Positions 1 through 7,860 of a stretch of 64,000 nucleotides of DNA are shown one piece after another. The DNA comes from Terriglobia bacterium. GTDB taxonomy: Bacteria > Pseudomonadota > Alphaproteobacteria > Acetobacterales > Acetobacteraceae. Position numbers and translations under genes: made by a program. Location of the stretch: contig JAIMBF010000002.1 of the NCBI GenBank assembly GCA_023511585.1, positions 22,881 to 86,880 on the forward strand, in the 5' to 3' direction. Under the pieces are notes generated by a model. The model ran no database searches. It saw only the letters and a program-made list of their open reading frames with translations, and was not told the origin of the DNA. The first letter of the stretch is position 1. Each line of letters opens with the position of its first letter.

Positions 1-726
1 GAGTCCATCTTCGGGAAAGCCCGTGTCAACCGGGCCGAAAGCAGCGGCGTAGCCGCGGTTGCAGTCCAACACGGCGGACCAGGGCGCATCGCCGACGGTG
101 GGCGCAATGGCAACGTAGCATTGATTTTCCAAGGCACGAGCACGGGCGGAGAGACGAACACGATTGAACCCGCGCGGCGTCTCGGTGCAGGTCGGCACAA
201 GAACAAGCCATGCGCCTTTTTCCGTTTGTGTGCGCACGAGTTGGGGGAACTCGACATCGTAACAGACGGCGATACCGATGATGCCCCAAGGGGTTAGGAA
301 AACCGAGGGATTATTGCCTTCCGCAAGTTGCATCTCTTCGCGTTCGAAACGGGTACGCATGCGTTTGTCTTGAAAGGCAACACGACCATCGGCCGCAATC
401 AGCGGGGCGCGGTTGTAAGTTTTGTTGTTCTCTCGAATCAGCAAGCTGCCGCCCAAAAGCCACAGTTTGAACTCCTGCGCAACATTCCGCATGATGTCCA
501 ACAAGACGCTGGCATGGGCAATCGCCGCCTCGCATTCGGCCATCACGTCCGGGGCAGAGACAAGGCTACCGGCAACCTCGGTTGCGGCGTATTCCGGCAA
601 AACCAGCCATTGCGCCCCCATTGCCGCGGCCTCGGCCGCCAAGCCGCGCAGCTTTTTTGCAAACCCTTCAACCCCGGCAACGCGTTCGATCGGATATTGC
701 GCAAGCGCAATGCGTAAGGCGGTCAC
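1..726 (-). CDS. Nitrilase-superfamily carbon-nitrogen hydrolase (3' end cut by window edge)
   Basis: Translating the minus strand from a GTG at 724-726 gives 242 residues with no stop before the window edge. The three catalytic residues of the nitrilase superfamily are visible: Glu45 in LPEYAA, Lys121 in QDKRMRTR and Cys155 in AVCYDVEFP. The family hydrolyses amide or nitrile C-N bonds in the cytosol; the substrate cannot be read from sequence. The start codon overlaps the stop of the upstream GNAT gene (GTGA), so the two are almost certainly translated together. In other bacteria, GNAT and nitrilase domains of this type occur fused in one polypeptide (family knowledge). The C-terminal end lies outside the window. 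Confidence 0.88.
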   Translation of the reverse strand, partial: MTALRIALAQYPIERVAGVEGFAKKLRGLAAEAAAMGAQWLVLPEYAATEVAGSLVSAPDVMAECEAAIAHASVLLDIMRNVAQEFKLWLLGGSLLIRENNKTYNRAPLIAADGRVAFQDKRMRTRFEREEMQLAEGNNPSVFLTPWGIIGIAVCYDVEFPQLVRTQTEKGAWLVLVPTCTETPRGFNRVRLSARARALENQCYVAIAPTVGDAPWSAVLDCNRGYAAAFGPVDTGFPEDGL

Positions 727-1358
727 GGCAGCGGCTTTCCACGCAAGGACTTCAGCCAGAACGCAAGCGGCTTTTCGGTTTCCTTCTCTTCGCCAATGTC
801 CTTCCAGGAAAGGCGGCAGACAAGATCAGGGTAGAACGTGTAGCCGCGCTTGCGCCAAAACGCATCCAGAGGGATATAGCCGGGCGGGCGGAGTTTGTGG
901 TCGCTTGGCCGTTGCACGGCGCAAAAGCAGCTATATTCAATGCCCGGGAAAGACTTGGCATGTGCCTCACGCGCCTCAAAGAACGCAACGCCGATGCCGC
1001 GGCCGCGATATTCCGGCAGCAGTACGGATTCGCCGAAATAAAAAAATTGGTTGAGATCCCACCCCCTCTTGCGGAAGGGCTCGGAAATTTCGGCGGACTC
1101 ATCGCGCATCGGCAAACACGTGGAGGCGCCGACAACGCGTTTTCCATCCCGCGCAACGATAACGGCTGCGCCGTCACTTTGCAGATAACGCTGCAAATAC
1201 CTCTGTTCGTAGTCGAAATCCCCGTCATAGAGATAGGGCCATTCCCGGAAAACGCGCAGACGCAGTTGCGCGATTTCGGGAAGCAACGGGCCGATGTCGG
1301 ATCCGACAACCGTTTCGATTTTTACGGCTGCGCTCGTTTGCGGTGTTTCGTTCGGCAT
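723..1358 (-). CDS. GNAT-family N-acetyltransferase
   Basis: The 211-residue protein has a GNAT fold signature: a beta4 strand (FFYFGESVLLPEYRG) followed by the acetyl-CoA pyrophosphate loop RGRGIG near residues 118-123. It should transfer an acyl group from acyl-CoA to an amine or amide nitrogen; the substrate is unknown. It lies 12 bases after the PHA synthase gene and overlaps the nitrilase gene by four bases, so the three are probably one transcript. It resembles the GNAT half of GNAT/nitrilase fusion proteins. The ATG start follows directly after the phaC stop region. Confidence 0.85.
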   Translation of the reverse strand: MPNETPQTSAAVKIETVVGSDIGPLLPEIAQLRLRVFREWPYLYDGDFDYEQRYLQRYLQSDGAAVIVARDGKRVVGASTCLPMRDESAEISEPFRKRGWDLNQFFYFGESVLLPEYRGRGIGVAFFEAREAHAKSFPGIEYSCFCAVQRPSDHKLRPPGYIPLDAFWRKRGYTFYPDLVCRLSWKDIGEEKETEKPLAFWLKSLRGKPLP

Positions 1359-1370
1359 GGTGATTTCTTG

Positions 1371-3179
1371 TTACGTCAATTGCACACGCACATAGCTGCC
1401 CGGCGCGTCTTCAATAGGTTTGAGCTTGCCTTCTCCAGGCACCCGCGCCGTCACTTCGGTGGGATCAAGCTCTTTTACCCAGCGGTGCCAATCCGGCCAC
1501 CATGAGCCTGCGATTTCCGTTGCGCCGGCGAGCCATTCCTCGGGTGTTGGGGGCAGTTCCGGATTGATCCAATGACTGTATTTGCCCGAACTCGGCGGGT
1601 TGACAACACCGGCAATGTGTCCCGAGGCCGCCAGCACGAAGCGGACCGGCCCGCGCAGCAGCTGTGCGCCGTAATACGTCGTGCGCCAGGGGGCGATATG
1701 GTCTTCGCGGCAGGAAAGGAAATAGGCCGGAACGGTAATCCGCGTTAAATCTATGGGTTCGCCGAGCAGACTGATCCCCCCCGGCACCACCAGCCGGTTC
1801 TCTCGGTACATGTTGCGCAAATAGAAGCTATGCATGCGCGCCGGCATGCGGGTGGAATCGGAATTCCAGTAAAGCAGATCAAAAGGAAACGGCTCGTTGC
1901 CGAGCAAATAGTTGTTAACCACAAACGACCAAATAAGATCGTTGGCGCGCAGCATGTTGAAGGTCGTCGCCATCTCACTGCCTTCCAGATAGCCGCGGCG
2001 GCTCATTTTCTGTTCCAGAGCGGCGAGCTGCTCTTCGTCGATGAAGACGTTAATCTCGCCCGATTCGCGGAAATCCAGCATAGAGACGAAAAATGTTCCG
2101 GATTTGATCCGTTCGTCTTTTCTGGCGGCCAGATATGCCAACGCGCAGCCGAGTAGGGTACCGCCAAGGCAGTAGCCGATCGCATTCACCTCGCGCTCGC
2201 CGGTTGCCGCTTCGATCGCGTCCAGGCTTTCCAGCACGCCTTCGCGAAGATAGTCATCAAAGCCCTTTTCCGCGAGCTTTTCATCGGGATTGACCCAACT
2301 GGCCACGAATACGGTATGCCCCTGCTCCACCGCCCAACGGATGAAGCTGTTCTTCGGCCGAAGATCGAGAATGTAATACTTATTGATCCAAGGCGGAATG
2401 ATCAGCAGCGGGCGCTTCAGCACGGTCTTGGTGGCGGGCTCGTATTGAATGAGCTGGCGCAAGTCGTTCTGGTGGATTACCTTCCCGGGCGTGATGGCAA
2501 TGTTTTCGCCTACTTTGAACGCCTCTTGATCGGTCATTTTAATATGCAGCCGGCCGCGCCCGCGTTCGAGATCGGCAAGCAAATTGTTCAGCCCGCGCAA
2601 GAGGTTTTCGCCGCCGGTCTCCACCGTCTTGCGGAGAACCTCCGGATTGGTCAAAAGAAAATTGCTCGGGCTCATTGCGTCAACGAATTGACGCGCATAA
2701 AAATCGACCTTGCGAGCCGTCTCGGGCGATAGCCCGTCCACCTGCTTGACCACGTCTTGCACGAAGCGTGCGGACAGCAAATATGACTGCTTGATAAAAT
2801 CGAAAATCTCGTTGGCATTCCAATCTTCATGCTTAAAGCGCTTGTCCCCCGGCGCCGGCTCGATAACGGGTTTGGCCGGCATCCCCAAAATCCGCCGCGT
2901 GGTGTTTTGCCAAAGGGTCATGTAATCTTGCCAAAAGCCGAGCTGGACCTTCATCAGCCGCATCGGATCTGCCATCAGCCGTGCGGTCATTTCCAAAAAG
3001 GCACTGGCGACATTCAACGGATCCGGGTGCAATGGCTCATCAGCCTGGCGCTTCAACCATTCCTGCACGATCCTTTGCGAGCGTTGCGCGATGCTCGCCA
3101 TCGTGCGGCTAATCTCGGCCGGATCAGCCAGACGAAATGGCTGGCCTTCTGGGGGCGGGGCCTGGTTTTGGTCAGCCAT
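1371..3179 (-). CDS. phaC: Class I poly(3-hydroxyalkanoate) synthase PhaC
   Basis: This 602-residue protein polymerises (R)-3-hydroxyacyl-CoA into PHA storage granules. The catalytic triad is visible: nucleophile Cys337 in the lipase-like box GYCLGG, Asp493 in CREDHIAP and His521 in SGHIAGVVNPP. The length and the N-terminal helical region before the alpha/beta-hydrolase core match class I single-subunit synthases. There is no phaA, phaB, phaE, phasin, phaR or depolymerase in the window, so precursor supply must come from elsewhere. Transcription diverges from the OmpA-like gene at 3251 across a 71-base gap. The synthase leads the GNAT and nitrilase genes. Confidence 0.96.
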   Translation of the reverse strand: MADQNQAPPPEGQPFRLADPAEISRTMASIAQRSQRIVQEWLKRQADEPLHPDPLNVASAFLEMTARLMADPMRLMKVQLGFWQDYMTLWQNTTRRILGMPAKPVIEPAPGDKRFKHEDWNANEIFDFIKQSYLLSARFVQDVVKQVDGLSPETARKVDFYARQFVDAMSPSNFLLTNPEVLRKTVETGGENLLRGLNNLLADLERGRGRLHIKMTDQEAFKVGENIAITPGKVIHQNDLRQLIQYEPATKTVLKRPLLIIPPWINKYYILDLRPKNSFIRWAVEQGHTVFVASWVNPDEKLAEKGFDDYLREGVLESLDAIEAATGEREVNAIGYCLGGTLLGCALAYLAARKDERIKSGTFFVSMLDFRESGEINVFIDEEQLAALEQKMSRRGYLEGSEMATTFNMLRANDLIWSFVVNNYLLGNEPFPFDLLYWNSDSTRMPARMHSFYLRNMYRENRLVVPGGISLLGEPIDLTRITVPAYFLSCREDHIAPWRTTYYGAQLLRGPVRFVLAASGHIAGVVNPPSSGKYSHWINPELPPTPEEWLAGATEIAGSWWPDWHRWVKELDPTEVTARVPGEGKLKPIEDAPGSYVRVQLT

Positions 3180-3250
3180 ACTGCTTCCTTTCCCTAAACC
3201 TAGGGTTCGCGCTACATGATTGCGATGAAATCAGGTAGAATACTAAAAGC

Positions 3251-4303
3251 ATGACGCTATGTGGGGAGAGATTGCCAATTCTTGCAAGTCTGCCTAGGCG
3301 TTGGCGAGTGGGCCCGCTGATTGCCGCGTTTCTTGCCCCTCTGCCGCTTATGGCTTGCGGGCTGGATCCGGTGGAATGGGTGCGCGGCCTGCAGGGCGGA
3401 CCGGCGCCGGTGGACCGGCCGCCGCCGCCGAATATCGACCAACCCTATCCGAATTTGGCCCAAGTGCCGCCGAAGCCGGAAATGCCCGATGCCGCGACGC
3501 GGCAGAAGATCGCCCAAGCTTTGCTTGCCGACCGGGCCAATGCCCAATATGAGGCCTCAACCGTGCCACTGACCGATCCTTCCTTGCCGGCGGCCTCGCC
3601 GAGCCTGTTCGGGGGCGCTGTGGCGCCGCCGCCGCCGTCCGAACAGGCGGCTTCTGCAACCCTGCAAGCCGCAACCGCCCCTCCGGCTCCGTCGGCTCCA
3701 TCGGCGCAGTCGGCGTCGGAGCAGGCCGAATCCGCATCCCCTCCGAAGGTGAAGTCCGCGCCGCGCATGAAAGTCGCGGAAACGCCGCTCGCGCAACAAA
3801 CGGCTCCGCAAAGCAAGCCGAGCGCGGCGGGCGCTACGCCCACCGCCGGCCCACCGCAGCCAACGCAGGCGGAAGCAGGGCCTCCGGAAATTCCCCAGGC
3901 GCCGCCCCCGCCCCCGCAGCTTCCCGAAATCTCCAACGCGCCAACCGCGCCGACGCCGCCTCCGACGGCGCCGAAGGTTGTGCCGAAGCTCCCGGCGCTT
4001 TCAGAGAGCGAAACCAAACCGGTTGCGGTTGCGTTCCCGATCGGGTCTGCGGTATTGCCGAATTCGGCTGATGCGGATCTACAAAAGTTCGCGGCGCGGA
4101 GAGCCGGGCATTCTGTTCTCGTCATCGGTTACGGAGATGCCGAGACCGATACCCCGGAAGCCCAGCAAGCCGCCGTGAAACTTGCGTTGGAACGTGCCCG
4201 CGCTGTGGCTGCAGCGCTGACAAAGAACGGGGTGCCAATGGACGCCATTCGGATGGAGGCCGAACCGGCAGGCCATGGCGCCGCCGTGCGGCTTCTCAAC
4301 TAA
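3251..4303 (+). CDS. Proline/alanine-rich OmpA-like lipoprotein
   Basis: The 350-residue protein begins with an arginine-rich stretch and a hydrophobic segment ending in a lipobox (LPLMAC, Cys36), so it is probably an outer-membrane or periplasmic lipoprotein. Residues 45-240 are a low-complexity Pro/Ala-rich tether with several PPPP runs. The C-terminal 100 residues resemble an OmpA-like peptidoglycan-binding domain (VAFPIGSAVLPNSADADLQK, then the helix ALERARAVAAALTKNGV). A GTG at 3308 would give a shorter signal region; I kept the ATG. The layout resembles that of the OmpA-like protein at 53687-54484. Its specific role is unknown. Confidence 0.8.
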   Translation: MTLCGERLPILASLPRRWRVGPLIAAFLAPLPLMACGLDPVEWVRGLQGGPAPVDRPPPPNIDQPYPNLAQVPPKPEMPDAATRQKIAQALLADRANAQYEASTVPLTDPSLPAASPSLFGGAVAPPPPSEQAASATLQAATAPPAPSAPSAQSASEQAESASPPKVKSAPRMKVAETPLAQQTAPQSKPSAAGATPTAGPPQPTQAEAGPPEIPQAPPPPPQLPEISNAPTAPTPPPTAPKVVPKLPALSESETKPVAVAFPIGSAVLPNSADADLQKFAARRAGHSVLVIGYGDAETDTPEAQQAAVKLALERARAVAAALTKNGVPMDAIRMEAEPAGHGAAVRLLN

Positions 4304-4326
4304 CGCCTCCGTTTTTATATCGCGCC

Positions 4327-5556
4327 ATGCCCGAAGAATTTCATCGTATCCGCCGCCTGCCCCCTTACGTCTTTGCCGAAGTCAATCAAGCCAAGGCGCG
4401 TGCCCGCGCGGCAGGCGAAGATATTATCGACCTTGGCATGGGCAACCCTGACAGCCCCACGCCGCCGCACATTGTGGCCAAACTGATCGAAGCGGTGCAG
4501 GATCCGCGCACCCATCGCTATTCCATGAGCAAGGGCATTCCCGGGTTACGCCGCGCGCTTGCGGGATATTATCAACGCCGGTTCGGCGTGGGGCTTGATC
4601 CGGAAACCGAGGTCGTGGTGACGCTTGGCTCCAAGGAAGGGCTTGCCAATCTGGCCGCGGCGATCACCAGCCCCGGTGATACGATTCTGGTTCCGAACCC
4701 CTCCTACCCCATCCATCAGTTCGGCTTCATCATCGCTGGGGCCGCGGTCAGGAGCATTCCCGCAACGCCCGATGAGGAAATGCTGCGCGCGCTGGATCGG
4801 GCCGTGCGCCATTCGGTTCCGAAACCGACGGCGCTGGTGGTGAATTTCCCATCCAACCCCACCGCTTATCTGGCTGACCTTGATTTCTACCGGGAAATCG
4901 TGGCTTTTGCGCGACGGCATGAAATTTGGGTGCTTTCGGACCTTGCCTACGCGGAAATTTATTTCGGCACGCGCGTGCCTCCGTCCATTTTGCAGGTGCC
5001 GGGGGCAAAGGACGTGGCCGTAGAATTCACCAGCCTTTCGAAGACATATTCCATGCCCGGCTGGCGGGTGGGCTTTGCTGCCGGTAATCCACGGCTGGTT
5101 GCGGCGCTCGCACGGATCAAATCGTATCTCGATTATGGCGCCTTTACCCCTATTCAAGTCGCCGCCGTGGCGGCACTGAACGGCCCGCAGGACTGCGTGG
5201 AGGAATTGCGCAAACTCTACCGCGAACGTCGCGACGTGCTGATCCGCGGTCTGGCTGCGGCAGGCTGGCAAGTGCCTTCGCCGGAGGCCTCGATGTTCGC
5301 TTGGGCACCGGTCCCGCCCGCCTACGCACAGATGGGCAGTGTCGCCTTCAGCAAGCTTTTGCTCGCACGGGCGAAAGTGGCAGTGGCGCCGGGTATCGGT
5401 TTCGGCGAACACGGCGAGGGGTATGTGCGGATCGCGTTGGTGGAGAATACGCACCGCTTGCGCCAGGCGATCCGCAACATACGGGGCTTCCTGCAAGCCG
5501 GATCGGGCTTGGAAAAAGCGGACGACGTTCCGCTAGAGCGAGTCGTAAACGCCTGA
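4327..5556 (+). CDS. alaC: Class I/II PLP aminotransferase, AlaC type
   Basis: This 409-residue fold-type I aminotransferase has the PLP-binding lysine in SLSKTYSMPGWRVG and the family segments GMGNPDSPTP and NFPSNPTA. The family converts pyruvate and glutamate to alanine; relatives act on LL-diaminopimelate, so the exact substrate is inferred. Its stop overlaps the start of hom by one base (TGATG), a coupling seen in many alphaproteobacteria, where this enzyme precedes homoserine dehydrogenase. It heads the alaC-hom-glpX-recJ string, 23 bases after the lipoprotein gene. Confidence 0.9.
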   Translation: MPEEFHRIRRLPPYVFAEVNQAKARARAAGEDIIDLGMGNPDSPTPPHIVAKLIEAVQDPRTHRYSMSKGIPGLRRALAGYYQRRFGVGLDPETEVVVTLGSKEGLANLAAAITSPGDTILVPNPSYPIHQFGFIIAGAAVRSIPATPDEEMLRALDRAVRHSVPKPTALVVNFPSNPTAYLADLDFYREIVAFARRHEIWVLSDLAYAEIYFGTRVPPSILQVPGAKDVAVEFTSLSKTYSMPGWRVGFAAGNPRLVAALARIKSYLDYGAFTPIQVAAVAALNGPQDCVEELRKLYRERRDVLIRGLAAAGWQVPSPEASMFAWAPVPPAYAQMGSVAFSKLLLARAKVAVAPGIGFGEHGEGYVRIALVENTHRLRQAIRNIRGFLQAGSGLEKADDVPLERVVNA

Positions 5557-6845
5557 TGCGCCCGCTTTCCATTGCCTTGGCCGGGCTTGGCACAGTGGGA
5601 ACCGGCGTGCTGCAAGTGTTGCGGGAGAACGCCGACATTATTGCCGCCCGGGCCGGAAGGCCGCTTGCGGTCACCGCCGTATCCGCGCGCGATCGCAGCC
5701 GTGATCGGGGTGTCTCGCTGGCAGGGCTCCGCTGGTACGATGATCCGGTCGCCCTGGCCTCCGATCCGCAGGTCGACGTTGTGGTAGAGCTCATCGGCGG
5801 CATCGGGGAGCCGGCGAAAACCTTGGTGGAAGCAGCGCTGAGGATGGGCAAACCGGTGGTGACGGCGAACAAGGCATTGCTTGCCGTTCACGGCGCGGCA
5901 CTTGCCGAACTTGCCGAGCAGTCCGGCGCGGCGCTTGCGTTTGAGGCAGCAGTTGCCGGCGGTATTCCGGTCATCAAAGCACTGCGCGAAGGGCTTGCAG
6001 CCAATCGCATCCACCGTGTGGCCGGGATTTTGAACGGCACTTGCAACTATATTCTGACGGTTATGGGCGAGCGCGGGCGCGAATTCGCGGAAGTGCTGGC
6101 CGAAGCCCAACGCCTGGGTTACGCGGAAGCCGACCCGAGCCTCGATATCGACGGCATCGATGCCGCGCACAAGCTTGCCATCTTGGCCGCCATCGCCTTC
6201 GGCCGGCCGGTTGCCTTCGAGGCCGTGCACGTAGAGGGGATTCGGAACATTTCCGCTCTCGATATCGCCTATGCCGGCGAGCTTGGTTATCGCATCAAGC
6301 TGCTCGGCATTGCCCGCGAGCAAGAAGGGGGAATCGAAGCGCGCGTGCATCCGTGCATGATTCCCGCAAGCTCTCCGCTTGCGCGCGTCGACGGTGTTTT
6401 TAACGCCATCGTCGCCGAGGGCAATTTTGTCGGCCCGATCATCCTGGAAGGACGCGGCGCCGGAGCCGGCCCCACCGCTTCGGCGGTGGTTGCGGATCTG
6501 ATCGATATTGCCCGCGGGCGGCCGGTGCCGGTGTGGGGTGCGGCGAGTTCCGCGTTAAACCATCGCCCCTCGGTGCCGATGAGCGCGCATGTCGGTGCTT
6601 ACTATTTGCGGCTGATGGTGGTGGATCGTGCCGGCGTGATCGCTGATGTCACAGCAGTGCTCAGGGATTTGAACATCTCGTTGGAGTCCATGCTGCAACG
6701 CGGGCGGAGCCCCGGCGAGGCGGTTCCGGTCGTGCTCGTCACGCATGAAACGAACGAAGCGGCGATGCGCACGGCGCTTGCCCGCATCGCCGCCTTGGAC
6801 GTTGTCTTGGAAGCGCCCACGCTGATCCGCATCGAGCCGGCATAA
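5556..6845 (+). CDS. hom: Homoserine dehydrogenase
   Basis: The enzyme reduces aspartate semialdehyde to homoserine with NAD(P)H, the branch point toward threonine and methionine. The 429-residue protein starts with the dinucleotide-binding loop GLGTVGTG, contains the catalytic-domain segment GILNGTCNYILT near residues 155-166 and ends with an ACT regulatory domain (about 350-429, YYLRLMVVDRAGVIADVTAV), which usually confers threonine feedback. I chose the ATG at 5556 because it lies in the overlap with the alaC stop and the fold starts directly after it. A longer in-frame extension within alaC is not credible. Confidence 0.95.
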   Translation: MRPLSIALAGLGTVGTGVLQVLRENADIIAARAGRPLAVTAVSARDRSRDRGVSLAGLRWYDDPVALASDPQVDVVVELIGGIGEPAKTLVEAALRMGKPVVTANKALLAVHGAALAELAEQSGAALAFEAAVAGGIPVIKALREGLAANRIHRVAGILNGTCNYILTVMGERGREFAEVLAEAQRLGYAEADPSLDIDGIDAAHKLAILAAIAFGRPVAFEAVHVEGIRNISALDIAYAGELGYRIKLLGIAREQEGGIEARVHPCMIPASSPLARVDGVFNAIVAEGNFVGPIILEGRGAGAGPTASAVVADLIDIARGRPVPVWGAASSALNHRPSVPMSAHVGAYYLRLMVVDRAGVIADVTAVLRDLNISLESMLQRGRSPGEAVPVVLVTHETNEAAMRTALARIAALDVVLEAPTLIRIEPA

Positions 6846-6865
6846 CAAATTTAGGGGAGAAAACG

Positions 6866-7849
6866 ATGGGGACCTATGCAGGGATCAATGTCGATCGGAA
6901 CTTGGCGCTGGAGCTGGTGCGCGTGACCGAAGCCGCCGCCCTTGCCGCATCCCGTTGGATGGGGCGCGGGCGGAAGCACGAAGCCGACGGAGCCGCCGTG
7001 GAAGCCATGCGGCGCGCGTTCGATTCGGTTGCCATCGACGGCACCGTTGTGATCGGCGAAGGCGAAATGGACGAGGCGCCGATGCTCTACATCGGCGAGA
7101 AGGTCGGGCAGGGCGGGCCGGCGATGGATATCGCCGTGGATCCTCTCGAAGGCACCAATATTGTGGCGAAAGGCGCACCCAATGCGCTCGCGGTGGTGGC
7201 GCTGGCAGAGGCCGGCAACTTCCTGCACGCACCCGATATCTATATGGACAAAATAGCCGTGGGCGCCGGCTTGCCGGAAGGGGTGGTCAGCCTGGATGCC
7301 CCGGTTGCGGAAAACCTGAAGAATCTCGCGCTTGCCAAGAAACGCGACGTTTCCGATTTGGTGGTCTGCATCCTGGAACGCGACCGACATACCGAAATTA
7401 TCGCCAAATGCCGAGAGGCCGGGGCGCGCATCATGCTGATCGGCGATGGCGATGTGGCCGGGGTGATTGCAACCGCCCAGCCGGACAGCGGGGTGGATAT
7501 GTATCTCGGCATCGGCGGCGCGCCGGAAGGGGTGCTCGCGGCGGCGGCCCTGCGCTGCATCGGCGGACAAATGGAGGGAAGGCTGCTGTTCGAGAACGAA
7601 ACCCAAGTGGCCCGCGCCCGATCCATGGGGATCACGGACCCCAACCACGTTTATACCGCGTGGGAAATGGCCAAAGGCGACGTGGTGTTCGCGGCAACGG
7701 GGGTTACTTCGGGGCCGATATTGCGTGGGGTGCGTTGGTTCGGCTCGGGGGCGATTACGCATTCGGTGGTGATGCGCAGCAAGTCCGGCACGGTGCGTTA
7801 CATTGAGGCGCATCACAATTTCGCGACCAAAACCTGGGCACGTGTCTAG
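6866..7849 (+). CDS. glpX: Class II fructose-1,6-bisphosphatase GlpX
   Basis: This 327-residue protein hydrolyses fructose-1,6-bisphosphate to fructose-6-phosphate in gluconeogenesis. It shows the class II metal and phosphate motifs GEGEMDEAP and VDPLEGTNIVAKG. A good ribosome-binding site (GGGGAGA) lies six bases before the ATG. It follows hom by 20 bases and precedes recJ by 11 bases, so it sits inside the same operon; this order is common in alphaproteobacteria. No class I fbp is present in the window. Confidence 0.95.
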   Translation: MGTYAGINVDRNLALELVRVTEAAALAASRWMGRGRKHEADGAAVEAMRRAFDSVAIDGTVVIGEGEMDEAPMLYIGEKVGQGGPAMDIAVDPLEGTNIVAKGAPNALAVVALAEAGNFLHAPDIYMDKIAVGAGLPEGVVSLDAPVAENLKNLALAKKRDVSDLVVCILERDRHTEIIAKCREAGARIMLIGDGDVAGVIATAQPDSGVDMYLGIGGAPEGVLAAAALRCIGGQMEGRLLFENETQVARARSMGITDPNHVYTAWEMAKGDVVFAATGVTSGPILRGVRWFGSGAITHSVVMRSKSGTVRYIEAHHNFATKTWARV

Positions 7850-7860
7850 CCGCCCATTGC

